The notes beneath the pieces were generated by a model. That model did no database searches and was not told the DNA's origin. It saw nothing but the letters and a program-made list of their open reading frames with translations. A DNA stretch of 64,000 bases from Paramacrobiotus metropolitanus (Eukaryota > Tardigrada > Eutardigrada > Parachela > Macrobiotidae): assembly GCF_019649055.1 (NCBI RefSeq), contig NW_026570307.1, positions 1 through 64,000 on the forward strand. Reading direction: 5' to 3'. The number at the start of each line of letters is the position of its first letter. The stretch's first letter is position 1. The position numbers were made by a program, and so were the translations under genes. Positions 37,628-50,000 of the stretch are shown here, in pieces.

Positions 37628-39982
37628 ATGTCCCGTGGTGCGGTGTTGGAAAACACTCCAAGCGCTGGCAAACTGTCTATCGCCGGTCAGAATGTTCTGG
37701 ATCCCGAGCGCAGCTCCATTGTGCAGCGTGGAATATACCAGCGTGTGCAAGAGTCCGACGGAAGGAATTGGCTCTTCTATCAGCTGTTTCTGCGGCAGGA
37801 TTTTGATGCCTGCAGTATCTCTTTAGCCACATGCGAAGAACCAAACTCCCCCGTGCAAGGAACGTATGGAGTTTTCATGAAAGGTCAGGCAGCTGATGAT
37901 AATTTTCTAGTTACAACACGAGACGTTTTAATTTTAAGATATAGGTCTCGTTTCTAATTATGTGCCCTCAACAGGACTGATTGCAAAAAGACAAGGAAAA
38001 CTGACGGAAGCTTTGAACTTCATGAAATCCTGCCACAATCGTGATCAGCGCAACCTGGAAGTTTTACGCGAGCTGATATCTTTATGCTATTTGACATGCA
38101 ATTACAAACAAGCGCTGCAGTATGTTCAGTTCGTAAAAGCCATGAATTCGTCGGATGATTGGTTTTTGGCACATCATCAAGGATTATGCTACGAACGTCT
38201 GGGTGACCAAAATATGGTAATCTTAATTTTTGCAGTAGTACCGTCTGTTTGGTTGACAATAAATGGTTTCACACAGTTCAGAAATTACTGACCGTATTTT
38301 TTTAGGCAGAAGAACACCTAAAGTCGGCAATAAACATTTACCCTCAAGAAAAATCCTACCTGGTATTGGTAGATTATTATTTGCGGCATGATGCACCGGA
38401 TAAAGCCCTTGAGTTGCTTGAGAGAGCAAAAAGGTTGCAGTGCGTGGTTACTGTCACAATTATCATTATGTAACACTTGTATGTAAGGAAGTCAGCCTGT
38501 TTGTTTGTTTTCAGGGTGTTCCCGGAAAGCAGTCTGGTTTCTTCACGTCTAGGATTTTTACAAATTAAAGTACATAATTTTGTTATAACAAAAGTTTTCA
38601 AAACTGAGAGCACGTAAAGATATATAATAAAACTGGCAGTTTTTGCTGCAAAGGTCAGGCGACTGGGAACAATTTCATTACGCTTTTTTCCAGTTTGGTT
38701 TGATAAATTTTTAATATTTCTGAGTGGTGATTATGCTCCCGCTGAGTTTTGTCAGTAGTAATTTTTGTCTGGCTACCGAATGTGACTGACAAAATTAATT
38801 TTGTTGTCTGCATAGAATCCAAAAGAGCTGGATAAAGGTTTCGGCAATTTAGCGCAGGCAGCTGCTGCGTCGAAACTCCGCGGTGACGCCACATTGTTGG
38901 CCGTCGCTTCCGTTATGCAGCGCAAACTGGATCCGGACGGCGCTCTGAAAAAATACGAAGTCATCCTGCAAGATCCGGGTGATATCAACGCGGCGGTGCT
39001 GAACAATATTGGGTTGTGTTATTTCGCCAAACGCAAAGCCGCGCCGGGTGGGAAGCGCGCAGATACGAAAGCTCCGCCCGAGGATGACATATATGCCCAG
39101 CGTATACTGCAGGCTATTGGCTGCCTGGAGAAAGCGCGTCAGTTGGCGCCCTTTGATGCCCGGATAGCCGGCAATCTGGGATATGTCGCCAGAGAACTAG
39201 GATTATTTGCGACGGCCAGCTATAATCTCATGTCGGCAATTCGTTTGACCAGGAAAACCGCCGTTACGAATTTCTATATGCTGTTAGCTGGTAAATCTAT
39301 ACGTTATGCACATCTGTACTTCTGTACGTAGTACTTCTGTTAAAGTTAAACTGAAGCGAAGGTTTCTTAAGAGTCTTTTGACTTTTCAACACACTGCTTC
39401 GGAAACTTACCTGATTCGCTGTAAACTTGTAATCCATCTCTTATAATTAGGAGTTGCGGAGAATCTGGAGATTCAAACTCAAGCTAACCAATTATACCGA
39501 CATTGTGTCAAATCCAACAGGTGCGACTAGGTGTGACCTTTAAGTAAACTGGAGCGATTGTTTTAACGTGAGTAGCTACTGTAATTGTTTTACAGCTCAA
39601 AGGATCCCCTTGTATTTTTAAATTTCGCCTCGTTTTTGTTGCGGCAAGGCGAGCATAGCAGTGCCGCGGAGATGGCTCAACGTTGTCATCTGGCGCTGCG
39701 TGAGGCCGAAAAAACCGGAATTATGACCGATCCCGTGGTAAGTCCACGCGATATGTAAGAGCCTGCGTACACTATTTTAAGAGCTTAACCAAAGTGTTTA
39801 AATGTACTTCAAAGATTGTCAACGGTTTCAAGTTGCTCCGAGCAAAGGTGTCCATTCCCGATACACCACCGCCCACACCGGATGTTCCGCATGGTGAGGG
39901 CGCCGCAGATGCTGTAGTGACCGGTGCCGGCAGCCACGAGATGGTCGTAGCTGCCCAGGTCGAGCCGAACAGTCCTAAATAA
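37628..39982 (+). CDS. BBS4: Bardet-Biedl syndrome 4 protein (BBSome TPR subunit)
   Basis: Eight exons (37628-37883, 37975-38216, 38306-38433, 38515-38569, 38816-39290, 39451-39520, 39596-39737, 39815-39982) join with matching phases to 511 aa; human BBS4 is 519 aa. It is a TPR-repeat subunit of the BBSome, the coat that moves membrane proteins in and out of cilia and that contacts PCM1 at centriolar satellites. The order of conserved blocks follows BBS4: NWLFYQLFLRQDFDAC near the N-terminus, the TPR around HHQGLCYERLGDQNMAEEHL, VASVMQRKLDPDGALKKYEV, LNNIGLCYFAKRK, CLEKARQLAPFDARIAGNLG, and a disordered Pro/Val-rich tail. A Gly/Lys-rich insertion (KAAPGGKRADTKAPPEDD) lengthens one TPR compared with vertebrates. 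The short introns (about 70-250 bp) contrast with those of the Kv gene. The reading frame is clean throughout. Confidence 0.92.
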
Positions 39983-40482
39983 CTGCTTATCTTCATGTCT
40001 TTTATAATGTTGTTTTTTCCGTCCTTTTTTGGTTTGAGACTTTGAATGAAATACTGCTTTACTGTATCGGTTGTGTAACTCGATCCACTGACATATATAT
40101 TTTGTGCAGTACAACATAGTTAATTCATTATTCGCTATCAGAAAACAGAATCATCGCATACGCGCTTCGAGGATCGGGTTATCTGTGATAACGCAATGTG
40201 CCAGACCGAACTCGTTTATGTTTTATCAAACTGAACCGCGGTGCCCAAGCGTTCCCTTCAAAATTTAATAGCACTGGAAACATAAGCCACCGTTTGAGTT
40301 TACTACTTGCGTAACAGTAAAATCATCATCGGTTCAAACTTTCTTCTACAAAACTGTTTAAATAACCACAGGAAACATAACGCAAAATCTGCCTGACAAA
40401 CTGCAGTATATCCCAGAACACTATCACAACCAACCACAAAAAATAAAAATAATAAGAAAACTGACTCACAATTCTGCTATTT
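39983..40482. other. Convergent 3' spacer between BBS4 and the BTB gene
   Basis: AT-rich, no open frame of interest. Both genes end here. Confidence 0.5.
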
Positions 40483-41821
40483 TTATTTACAGATTCGGAA
40501 GTCCGTCATAGAGATACCGGTGTCTTGAAAGAAGGACATGTTAAGGAACAAATTTTGGGCTATCGAGTTATTTATTATCTGTCCAAACACCGCGCTGTGA
40601 TTGGCAGCGGGCTTTCTCCAGGCAGATAGACGAAGGTTATTAATAGCACCCTTTTGATCAATATCCCATTGCAACCAGCAAGCTCCCGTCTCCGAATATG
40701 ATAACACCGTGGCCTCTTCGATAACCGCTGTCCAAGGCCCTTTGCAGCGCGAAAACTCGTTTGCATAGCCTTTAAAACTGATATGAAAATGTCCTTCGGC
40801 GATTTCCCGTACGAAACGACAACATTCCGGAGCCAAGTCGGGAAACATTCTGATCTCCACGTCAAACGATGGCCAGCGCGTGTTTTCCAACAGTGTGTTC
40901 ACGAACGTAAATTTGCAAAGATAGCGATTCGGTGGAGGTATTCGAGGCGTAGTCAGGAAGGGCGAAATTGGCTTTTCTTTTCCATGCAGACTCTGGAAAA
41001 TTTCCCGCACATCCCGATCGCTGAGAACACCATCTTTAACAGGGCCGTCAAACAGTTCAGCAGCGGAGAAGAGAGGAAAGCGAATGGAATACAACAGCGA
41101 TCCAAAGGCTTCGCGTAGATTGTCAGCGGCGGTCGCAACGTTGCACTTCACCCATTTGCACACATTCTGATAAATCATTCTGATAAATTTCTTTTTCGGG
41201 GGCATTTAAAACCGGCTTATCCAAAATTTCTTTCACATAAGGAAGGGAAAGATTGAGGAAGTCATCACTGTCCAATGCATCCCGTGCGGATCGCGAGATT
41301 TCTGCGAGCGCTGCCGTGGCAAGATTTTCCTCGTCCAAAAATCGAGCTTGCTGAAAAATCAAACAAGCGTCTTTTGCATTCAAGCAATACTCCCGAATGC
41401 GATCGCGACATTCCTTCGCTAACTTGGAGATGAGGTACTTTTTGGAACAATACAATAAATTCAAAATATCCCTCGTCGGTACACCCATGCCGTCTATTTC
41501 AAAATCCGTCAAATCAGCGTAAGCATACTGGAGCAGCAGCTGAAATGCTGCCGGCGTAATATCAGGAAGTTCAATGGTCTCCTCTGTGGGATGGCTCAAT
41601 GGACCATAAAACATGGCCTGGAAGACGGCGCTCACCAGCGACAGCACAAACTTGTGACACTTGAAGATTTTTCCTGGTTGAGACTCTCCGTTTCCTACAA
41701 GAAAGGTGACATCGCTGGGAATTTCTTCATTGGGATGATCCAGAAGGTAACGCGCTCGCTTGCGAATGCGTTTGCTTGAGCGCCAGTCCTTCTGGGCATT
41801 CTGGTCAGATACTTCGGACAT
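40483..41821 (-). CDS. BTB-BACK domain protein, frame broken by a 13-bp duplication
   Basis: An intronless frame starts at 41821. Residues about 35-145 are a BTB/POZ domain (SDVTFLVGNGE, FKCHKFVLSLVSAVFQAMFYG, ELPDITPAAFQLLLQYAYAD), followed by a BACK-like helical region (CSKKYLISKLAKECRDRI, DACLIFQQARFLDEENL). After about residue 211 the frame fails, and the same homology continues in another frame (VCKWVKCNVATAADNLREAFGSLLYSIRFPLF) to a stop at 40483. The break coincides exactly with a tandem duplication of 13 bp at 41163-41188. Counting one copy only, the gene is 441 aa and in frame throughout. The BTBD1/2/3/6 group is the closest style, as substrate adaptors of CUL3 ligases, but the C-terminal 150 residues do not read as a PHR domain and I do not recognise them. 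It is divergent from INTS8 with a 420-bp shared promoter region. Confidence 0.75.
41163..41188. repeat. 13-bp tandem duplication inside the BTB gene
   Basis: CATTCTGATAAAT is present twice with no spacer (41163-41175, 41176-41188). Removing one copy restores the downstream BACK-region reading frame. Confidence 0.95.
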
Positions 41822-42241
41822 CGTACAGTGCGACCAGCCAGATAAATCTCTCGTTTCACAAACACTTAAATATTAACTATAAGAACTCAGAACATTAAAT
41901 GGACAGTGCAAACAGCGAAGAGATTTGTGAATTCAAATAATTGTGAAAGCAAATTAAATTAAATCACACGAAGGAACTCAAAGGAAGCAAAAGTGCACAA
42001 GTGATAAGTGCGACAAGGAACGGTCGACAAACTTGTTGTAACGTGGCTGCCGCCTCATGCAGTATGCACCGGTGATCTCTGAGACCGTTGTTTTTGCTTT
42101 AAATTTTATCATTTTTTTAAATTTTACTTCAAAATTTTAACAGAAACTGTGAGTCAATATAATTCGCTCTTTTCCAAAACTTACATTTTTCAGTTTTAAT
42201 TATTCGCACTTATTATGAATAGAAAATAGCTGTCACATAAA
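41822..42241. promoter_or_regulatory. Putative bidirectional promoter between BTB gene and INTS8
   Basis: This 420-bp spacer lies between two divergent start codons. No TATA box or named motif is evident. The assignment rests on position only. Confidence 0.35.
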
Positions 42242-45200
42242 ATGGATAGTGTACTGGAAAACCCTTCCCTTCCATCTTTATTGGATTTTATTGCCGATCC
42301 TGGATTAATCGAGAAATACGCTAACGAAAACCGGAACGGTGAGAGTTAACACGTCGAATAACTGCAGTTGTACCTCGGTAACAGCCGAAACTTTTCAGGC
42401 CCCTCGGTTCCCCAATTGATCGACCTGTTCCTGCGCCAGGCCAGCCTCGAGAACATCAACGAGCCCTTCCTGCGGCTGGTGCGCGTTAGTCGTGTCGATG
42501 TGGATGATCGAACATTTCTGACAACGCGCAGGAATCGCGCAGCGAAAACCATCACGTTGATGCTGGCCAGCGCATTGAAATGGGATCTGGCCACGATCGA
42601 AAAAGATCTCTCCATCACCATGCAGTTTTGCCTGGTGCAGGATATGCTCAACACCGTGTTCAGCGGGACAGACTACTGCAGTTCCATTGCGGAGCCGCAG
42701 AATGCCCCGCAGAGGTCTTTAGCCGCGTTCACGGGCGATGTTCTCAAGTACCTGGCCGATCACTGCATCTTTGGATTAGCCTTGTATTCGCGGTGGATTC
42801 TACGAGCGCATATACAACGGAAAATACCGAAGAAAGCCGCGAAAGGAGGGATTGTCAGTATTGGAGCCATCACGGATCCTGTTGTGCTGCGCGGACTCGA
42901 TCAGCAGACACAAGGCAATTCCCTCATCTGGTCGCTTTTTAGGTACGTACTGCACATGCCGGTGCATTCACAGTCGTTTTTATTGTAGATGTTCGTTTTT
43001 CATTTTCGAATTTGTTTCTACATATATGGATTTCTGGATTTTTTTTGGTCGGGATGGTTTCTGTATGTTGTATATTTTTGTCGCTTCAGAAAATCCACTC
43101 GGTAAAAATTTACTTTTTGAATTTTTCACTATTTTAAATTTTTTTTATTTTCGGATACTTTGCTTGTTTTGCCTGAATTTATCGGTTTTTGGATTTTTGT
43201 GGATGCGTTGTTTTGATCGTTTAGAGTATTTTCAGTTATTTTGTCTTTTCAGAAATTGCGGAGAATTGGTACTGTTTTTAAATAGTTTGTAGTTATGTAT
43301 TTTATTTCTGCTTCTTGACGTTGAGATTTTTCTTTAGGCAAATCAGTCGGGAAAAAGTAGCTCATACATCCGTGGATTTGTTAGGAGAAATTATTAAATT
43401 GGATCGCGATGCTTTTCGTGTTCCGATCTCCACCTCCTTCGTCATTCCATCCAGCGCCACGAAAACAGTCGAACCACATAACTGGAGTATTGGACAGACG
43501 ATCTCCTTTATCGAAATAAAAATGCAGATCATTTTCGACTTGGCGGGATACTGGATGTTTGAAGGCAAATTATCCCAAGCTGCAGAGTATCTGCAAATGT
43601 TGAATATCTTATTGAAACAACGATCCTTATCCTCACTGGAATTTGTTCGTATCAGTGACAGCGTTTTATATAATATGTGCAAGATTGCGAATGTCCCAGT
43701 TGATCCCTCCGTATTAGCCACACCTGCTCCGACCGTCGTGGAGTTGGTTCCATCCATGAAGTCGAAATTGTTGGAGATCCTTCTGGATGATCTAAATTCG
43801 GGAAATATATCTGCGTCATCCCGCAGCAGCCTGGAATTAGAAATCCAAATGTCGGAAGACAATACGGAGCGTGCCGTATTGCAGAAAGTACGTTTGTGCA
43901 ACTTATTTCGTGAATATGTCGCAGGGAAGAGCGTCCCATCGTTTGCACAGCTGCGAAATATTCTGGCGGATGCCACACCTGGTGATGCGGAATGGATGAA
44001 AACCGTGCTGAATAGTGGGAGGTTGGATGGGGAATTGCGGGAGTCTATCACGGAACAGTTGGGATATTTGGTCGAGCACGATTTGTTGTCGATCACGATC
44101 AAAAATAAAATCTCCGATTTTCTCAGTGATTCGCCTCGGTCTCCTTCTTTATCTCCAGGTACTGTACTAATTTTTTTATCATTCAGTTGTTGTGATTGCA
44201 AAATCATCACTATTCCTTCCTAATGCGAATGCATTTATCAGTGAAGGAGAATGTATTGGTCTTGTTTTTGCGTTGCAGCAAAAGGCTTACCGGAAGATGT
44301 GGAAATGTCGTCCGAACCTCCGTCTGTAAAAGATTTGCATCGCGCACTTCTATCAGCTTGCACTTACTCTGCTATAAAAAGTGCCGTGGTTCAGTTAATC
44401 AACCATCCCAGTTCAAAGATCCCGAATCTGAAACAGTTGAATCCATCCTGGCCAGATAAAGTGCCGCCTACCCTGCGAGCGTCGTGTGCACCGACATGGC
44501 CCGCTTCCACTGTAGAATTAACCTTGGCGGTTTTTGCAAAATCCACCGATCTAGCGGAACAAGGCTGTTTTCGTGGTGCTCGTCTTCTGCTGAAACAGTT
44601 ACGCACTGACCTGGCGGAGCTATCCAGTGTGCCAATGAAATTCGACCGGAATTTCCGCTGGCAGAATACTTACGTAGATTTAGCCGAAAGTCAGCAGATG
44701 ATCGGGACAGTTGCCATGTCCAATGATCTCCGTTTCGAAGCAGTGAAACGGGCCAAGAACTGTATATCAGCGGCGCTGATGAAGCCACCGGATGAAGAGC
44801 CGGTTCCGATGTACGTGCAGAGTGTCGCTGTCATGGTGCTGTTTAATCTGGAAGAATGGGAGTACATCACGGAAGCAATAGGTTTACAGGTGCGTACGAT
44901 TACACATACACCACCTTATATCCCCATGAACCGTGTTCCATGAATAGTCATGATAACGCATCCAAGTGGGCTGAAGGGAAATGTTTTGCTAGCTGGGTTT
45001 TTGTTGCATTTAGTGGCGCATCAGCAATGTTTCCGGTGATATTCAGAAATACTAATGATGAATAATGGATTGTAAATACATAAACTATCTGTATGAAGAT
45101 CGAGTTTTAGTAGAAGTACTCACTTTACTTATCTGTGGTTAGTTAAGTTTTGCTGGATTAATCGTCAGTGCTTGTTAGTTGTTAGCGCTTACTACTCGTA

Positions 45201-46274
45201 CATATTGTATTTGGTTTTTTGGCGCAAATCTGTATCTGATTTCATTTGCTACAGCGTCCTAATTGTTTTCTGCAGGACCAGAAACGGAAGCCCACCTCTT
45301 CACGCTCCGTAAACGCAATATTCCCCTTTCTGAAGCAGTTGATCTTGGCATGTCAGGAATACCAGCCACAGCGAGAGGATTTAATAACACAATCCAAAGG
45401 TGGCCGCACTAAGCAGACCACGGTGCATCGCCAGCACTGCATGAAACTGTGGAACAACCTCTCGGCGGCATTCTCCACGGTCGATCCCGCCTTGGCCAAA
45501 AAACCTAGTAGTTCCTCCTCATCGTCCACATTAACATCGGAAATTTTGCTCCCGTATATTCGCATGATACGGCATAAATCTGCAGCGTATCTGCTTTTCA
45601 GTTGCATTTTCCGTATGTGGAACGTGTCGAATCGTGAGTCGGGAAGCTACACAATAATTACTGAATTATTGTGGCCCACGACCATTCCCTTGCATTTAAA
45701 AATCCAACCGGAACAACTGCTCTCCGCCTTGGAAGGGATGTTTAGTGTGACCGAGCAGTGTGCTGTCTGTGATGCGGAGATTATGATCATCAAAGGTGAT
45801 TATCATTATAACAAAGGTCAATATGAGTTGGCGGTGAAGATGTACCTGCTCAGCGCGGTGGACGGCAATGTTCCAGGATTTTTGCACGCACCGAGAGTGC
45901 CGAATTTCAGTCAAAATACGCTGAAAAAAATGGCAACCTGTTTTGATTCGTTGCGGTATTTTACGTACGTGGCAATTATTAGCCAGTTAATGGATCCTGT
46001 GGATTATGATACGGCATTCCGTGCTGTGGGAGAGAAAGTGACGTATGATGCGAGCGACGAAGCGTACCGCTTTATTTGGGATCCGCTGATCCTCGAGCAG
46101 TTAGCGTTCTTGCTACAGAAATGGGGATTTCTTGAGAAACGCCAGATTGCGGTGGACTTACTGCAGAACCACGCAATGACGGCTGCCAATCAACCCAGCA
46201 TCATCGAAGGCTTAATGATGAAAACGGCTACGGAATTTTTCGAGATTTTATTCGATCAGTTTGTAATTGGCTAA
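42242..46274 (+). CDS. INTS8: Integrator complex subunit 8
   Basis: Five exons (42242-42338, 42399-42942, 43338-44158, 44279-44889, 45276-46274) join in phase to 1023 aa; human INTS8 is 995 aa. INTS8 is part of the nuclear Integrator complex that cleaves snRNA and promoter-proximal transcripts, and it helps recruit PP2A to oppose CDK9 phosphorylation of RNA polymerase II. The protein is an all-helical TPR-like scaffold. Identity is read from blocks shared with vertebrate INTS8: the N-terminal VPQLIDLFLRQAS and LKWDLATIEKDLS, the TPR near the C-terminus (AEIMIIKGDYHYNKGQYELA), FTYVAIISQLMDPVDYDTAF, and RFIWDPLILEQLAFLLQKWG followed by EKRQIAVDLL. A serine run (SSSSSSS) precedes the C-terminal third. 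The frame is clean in all exons. Confidence 0.9.
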
Positions 46275-47011
46275 TAAGCTCAAAACGCCTGAATTGATCT
46301 GGTTGCTAGTGCTTTGTAATTTTTACTTGGTAATTTAAGTGTTTTTGTTATAATTTTATGGTCGTGTGTACCGGCGTTGTATGCCGGCCTTGTGGAAATT
46401 CAGGAAACATACGCTTGCGATTAATTATCGAGTAGCAGGATGCGTATATCGCGATCGCGCTACATGGGAATGAAATTTCGACGAACATTAAAATTAACAT
46501 ATTGACATTTTGGATGGTGAATTTATAATTTGTGGAATATAAGAGAGCTCAATGAAAACTTAATTAAACGTGAACGTTAGCGGTAATTAAAGAAATCCAC
46601 TTTTCCTCATTGAAATCACTTCTTTTCAGGTTGATACATCACTCTACAGACTTATCTGTACACGGCAAAAGTGCGAACATATTAAAACAAAAGTTTACAT
46701 AATCATCACAGAGTGCAGAATATTTTCTATTAATTTGTTTAGATTGGAAAATGCACGGCAACATTCGTCATCCGCCTACACGTGTACGTTCGTTCGCTCA
46801 TTAGACGTTCGTTTTAACGCTCTTTCAGACACTGAGACAGACAACAGTCAGATCAGCAGTTTGTTGTAGACTGTCTGTGATATCTCTGCGGACAAATTTT
46901 ACACTTTTCATCTTCACATATTATTTGTAGTATCGCAACTATTTCGGTCTTTTTACCCTGTGTTTTTCTAAACCAGTTGCGAAATGATGTAGAGGTACTG
47001 GTAGTAATAAT
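46275..47011. other. Spacer between INTS8 and CMTR1
   Basis: AT-rich. It holds the INTS8 3' UTR and the CMTR1 5' region. No other gene was seen. Confidence 0.5.
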
Positions 47012-50000
47012 ATGGATCGGCGCAAAAGCTCGCATCCAAGCGCCAGCAGCAGCGGATTTGCGGTAACCAGCTTATCCGACGCCAGCGATGATAGCGACGA
47101 TGATTTCTGGTCCAGCAGCCATGCCCCTGCATCGGGCTCTACAAACGCAGCTACCGTTACCTCCAAGCATGCTGCTTCAGAAAATCTGGAAGATGGATTC
47201 GCCATGTTGAAGCGTATGCGGGAAAACGACAGGTACAAGTTGATTGGCGAGTAATGGGAGTAGCAGCACGACTTGTTGACATTCCATATGGCCACGTTTG
47301 TTACGGTTTGACGGTTTGTTTGTATAATACCTTCGAATTAGCTGAAGCTGTTATTTCATTCCGAAACTCGTTACCGTTTTTTGCTTTCTGTAGATCTTCG
47401 GATAAATCGATTAACGGCAATAATAAACGAGCCAGGGCTGCAAAATTTAAATTATCCGATGATGAGGAAGATGAAAAACCACGAATGTCCACGCAAAAGG
47501 TATGCATTAATTTGGCATTTCAGTCTGGTAATCTGAATACAGTGAACAGCAATGGATCACTATTGAGTAGTGAGTACAGACCGTGAAGGTTTATCTTGTT
47601 CTATGCAATTGCTGTTTTTGGCTCGCTTTAACCTGTAAATCGTTGACACCAATCGTTAACAAAAATTATATGTAACTATTTAGCAGAAAAATTGATAATT
47701 AAGGTTTGAGTAAGTACATGCAGACTGATGCAGTTGTAATTTCAGTAGTCTGCTTTTACTGTATTGAATTATTAACAAAATTGCTCATTTTTGGTGTGTG
47801 TGTGAGTCATACACACACCAAAAAAAATTTTTAAATTCAGTCACGCCGCGTGACCGAATTTAAAAATGTCTGATGACCGAATAATGTAATACTTACTCAT
47901 ATAACCGGAAACTGGGTAAAAAATTTCCCACAATAAGCGAAAATTATTTTCGGTTAATTATGCACAGCATTGATAAGTTGATGACAAGGTCACCCACATC
48001 AACATGCAAGAATTTTATGTAATAGTATCACTGTTATGTGGTTTTATTAGGTACAGGGTAAACTTGAATCGAAAGTTGTTAGTGGAAAGAAAAATCTACT
48101 GGAGAATACTGGTGCGAAAGCACCGGCAAAAGCGAAAACTGCCCAGGATTTAGAGCGAGCCAGAGCCAAATTAGCGGAGATCGATCTGGAGTGGTCACCC
48201 GGCGATGATGAAGTTTCCGTGGAAGAAACTGTTAATTGGATGCGAAAATGCGAAGAAGGGATGCCGGATCCAGAAGAGCTCGAAATGTGGGCAGCCGAAC
48301 GGGAAATCGATCTGGTAATTATTGTTGTGCATAAATACGCTGTATGGAAATTGTACTGTATTTTTTGCAGAGTGGTTGACTTTGCCAGTTATACCCCATT
48401 CTTAAAAACAGCTGTTTTTTTAATTAATATTTTTTTCTGACAACAACTTTGTGGCTTGCGAAATTATTTATTTGTGGGTTGATACAGAAACAAATGAGCA
48501 TAGCGAACGAAGATCATTTCTGTGATGTACGGATTCTTCGGAGATTGCTGGAATGCAAGGTAAACAACGTTCTGTACGTTGTCGAAACGGAAACATTATT
48601 CTGGTTATTCCAGACGATTCTAGACACGGAAACCAGTGCCGATATCGAAACTGCACGAAGTAAAGTCAATCCATTCGAACTCACCGGAAAGCATTGTTTC
48701 ATGAACAGGTTAGTTCCGAACATTTCCAGTATTTCAGTGTTTAAGTTTATGAGATGCTTCTGGTTTGTTAGAGCAGCTCTGAAGATGGCCAACATTGATG
48801 CCGTTTTTGATTGGATGTTCACTAACCCGAAAACGGATGGTGGACGCACACTGATTTCCGATTCAGGCGATGATTTACTGTATTTTGCTGATATTTGCGC
48901 CGGTCCGGGAGGATTCACGGAGTATGTGCTGTGGAAGCGAAAATGGCATGCGCATGGTTTTGGGTTTACACTCAAAGGCGAGAATGACTTCAAGCCGTAT
49001 AACATTCAGGCTGGACCCGCAGAAGCCTTTGAGGCGTTTTACGGTACATCCTTTCAGATGTTTTTTTTCAACAGGCGAAAACCCCACTATATATTGTGTT
49101 TAATTTATATTTCTTGCAGGTCCGGAAGACGAAAATAATATCTGCAGCAGTAAAAATTTGGAGTTGTTTGCGGAGCATGTTAAAAAAATACCGTACAGGA
49201 TGGAAAAAGCGGTGTGCATTTTGTTGTGGCAGATGGGGTAAATACTAAATACCAGTTTTTGAGTAATTTGTACCACTTAAGATGATTTTTGGAAGTACTA
49301 TACTGTAGCACACCTCGGCAGCGTACGGCCGTTTGTTTAGGTTTGGTTAAAACTAAACTGAAGAATAATTAATTGTTATACTTTGCAGGCTTTTTCGGTT
49401 ACCGGACAGGAAAATATCCAAGAATTACTGTATAAGCGGCTGTACTTATGCCAAATGCTGTGCGCGCTTATGGTGCTTCGTGAAGGTGGACACTTTGTGT
49501 GTCGACTGTGCGATATTTTTACGCCGTTCAGCGTTGGATTAATCTACCTGATGTACCGATGCTTTGATCGAATATCCATCCATAAACCGAACACAAGTCG
49601 GCCAGCAAGTTCTGAAAGGTGAGAAACTTTGCCCCGTTGCTGGATTTCAGTTTTCATATAACTATGCAGTAAAAAGTTTTGCTTAACAATAGGTACATTA
49701 TTTGTCGCAATCTACGATCTGGAACAGATGTTGTACAGCAGTACCTGTTCGACCTTAATCTCCAGTTCGATGCACTGGTGCCGGGACAAGATCTGATGGA
49801 ATCATTACCGCTGGACGTTATTAATCACGATGAGGAATTCGTCCAGTATATCCAAAACTCCAACGAGAAGTGAGCAGCTGTAATTTGCATTCGCCGATGC
49901 AATGAATAGAATCATTTTTGCCGCATTTTCAGGATTGCCGCAGCACAGTCTCTCTACTTGGCGAAAATCATTGTGTTTATCAATGGGTAAAGTTTATGAA

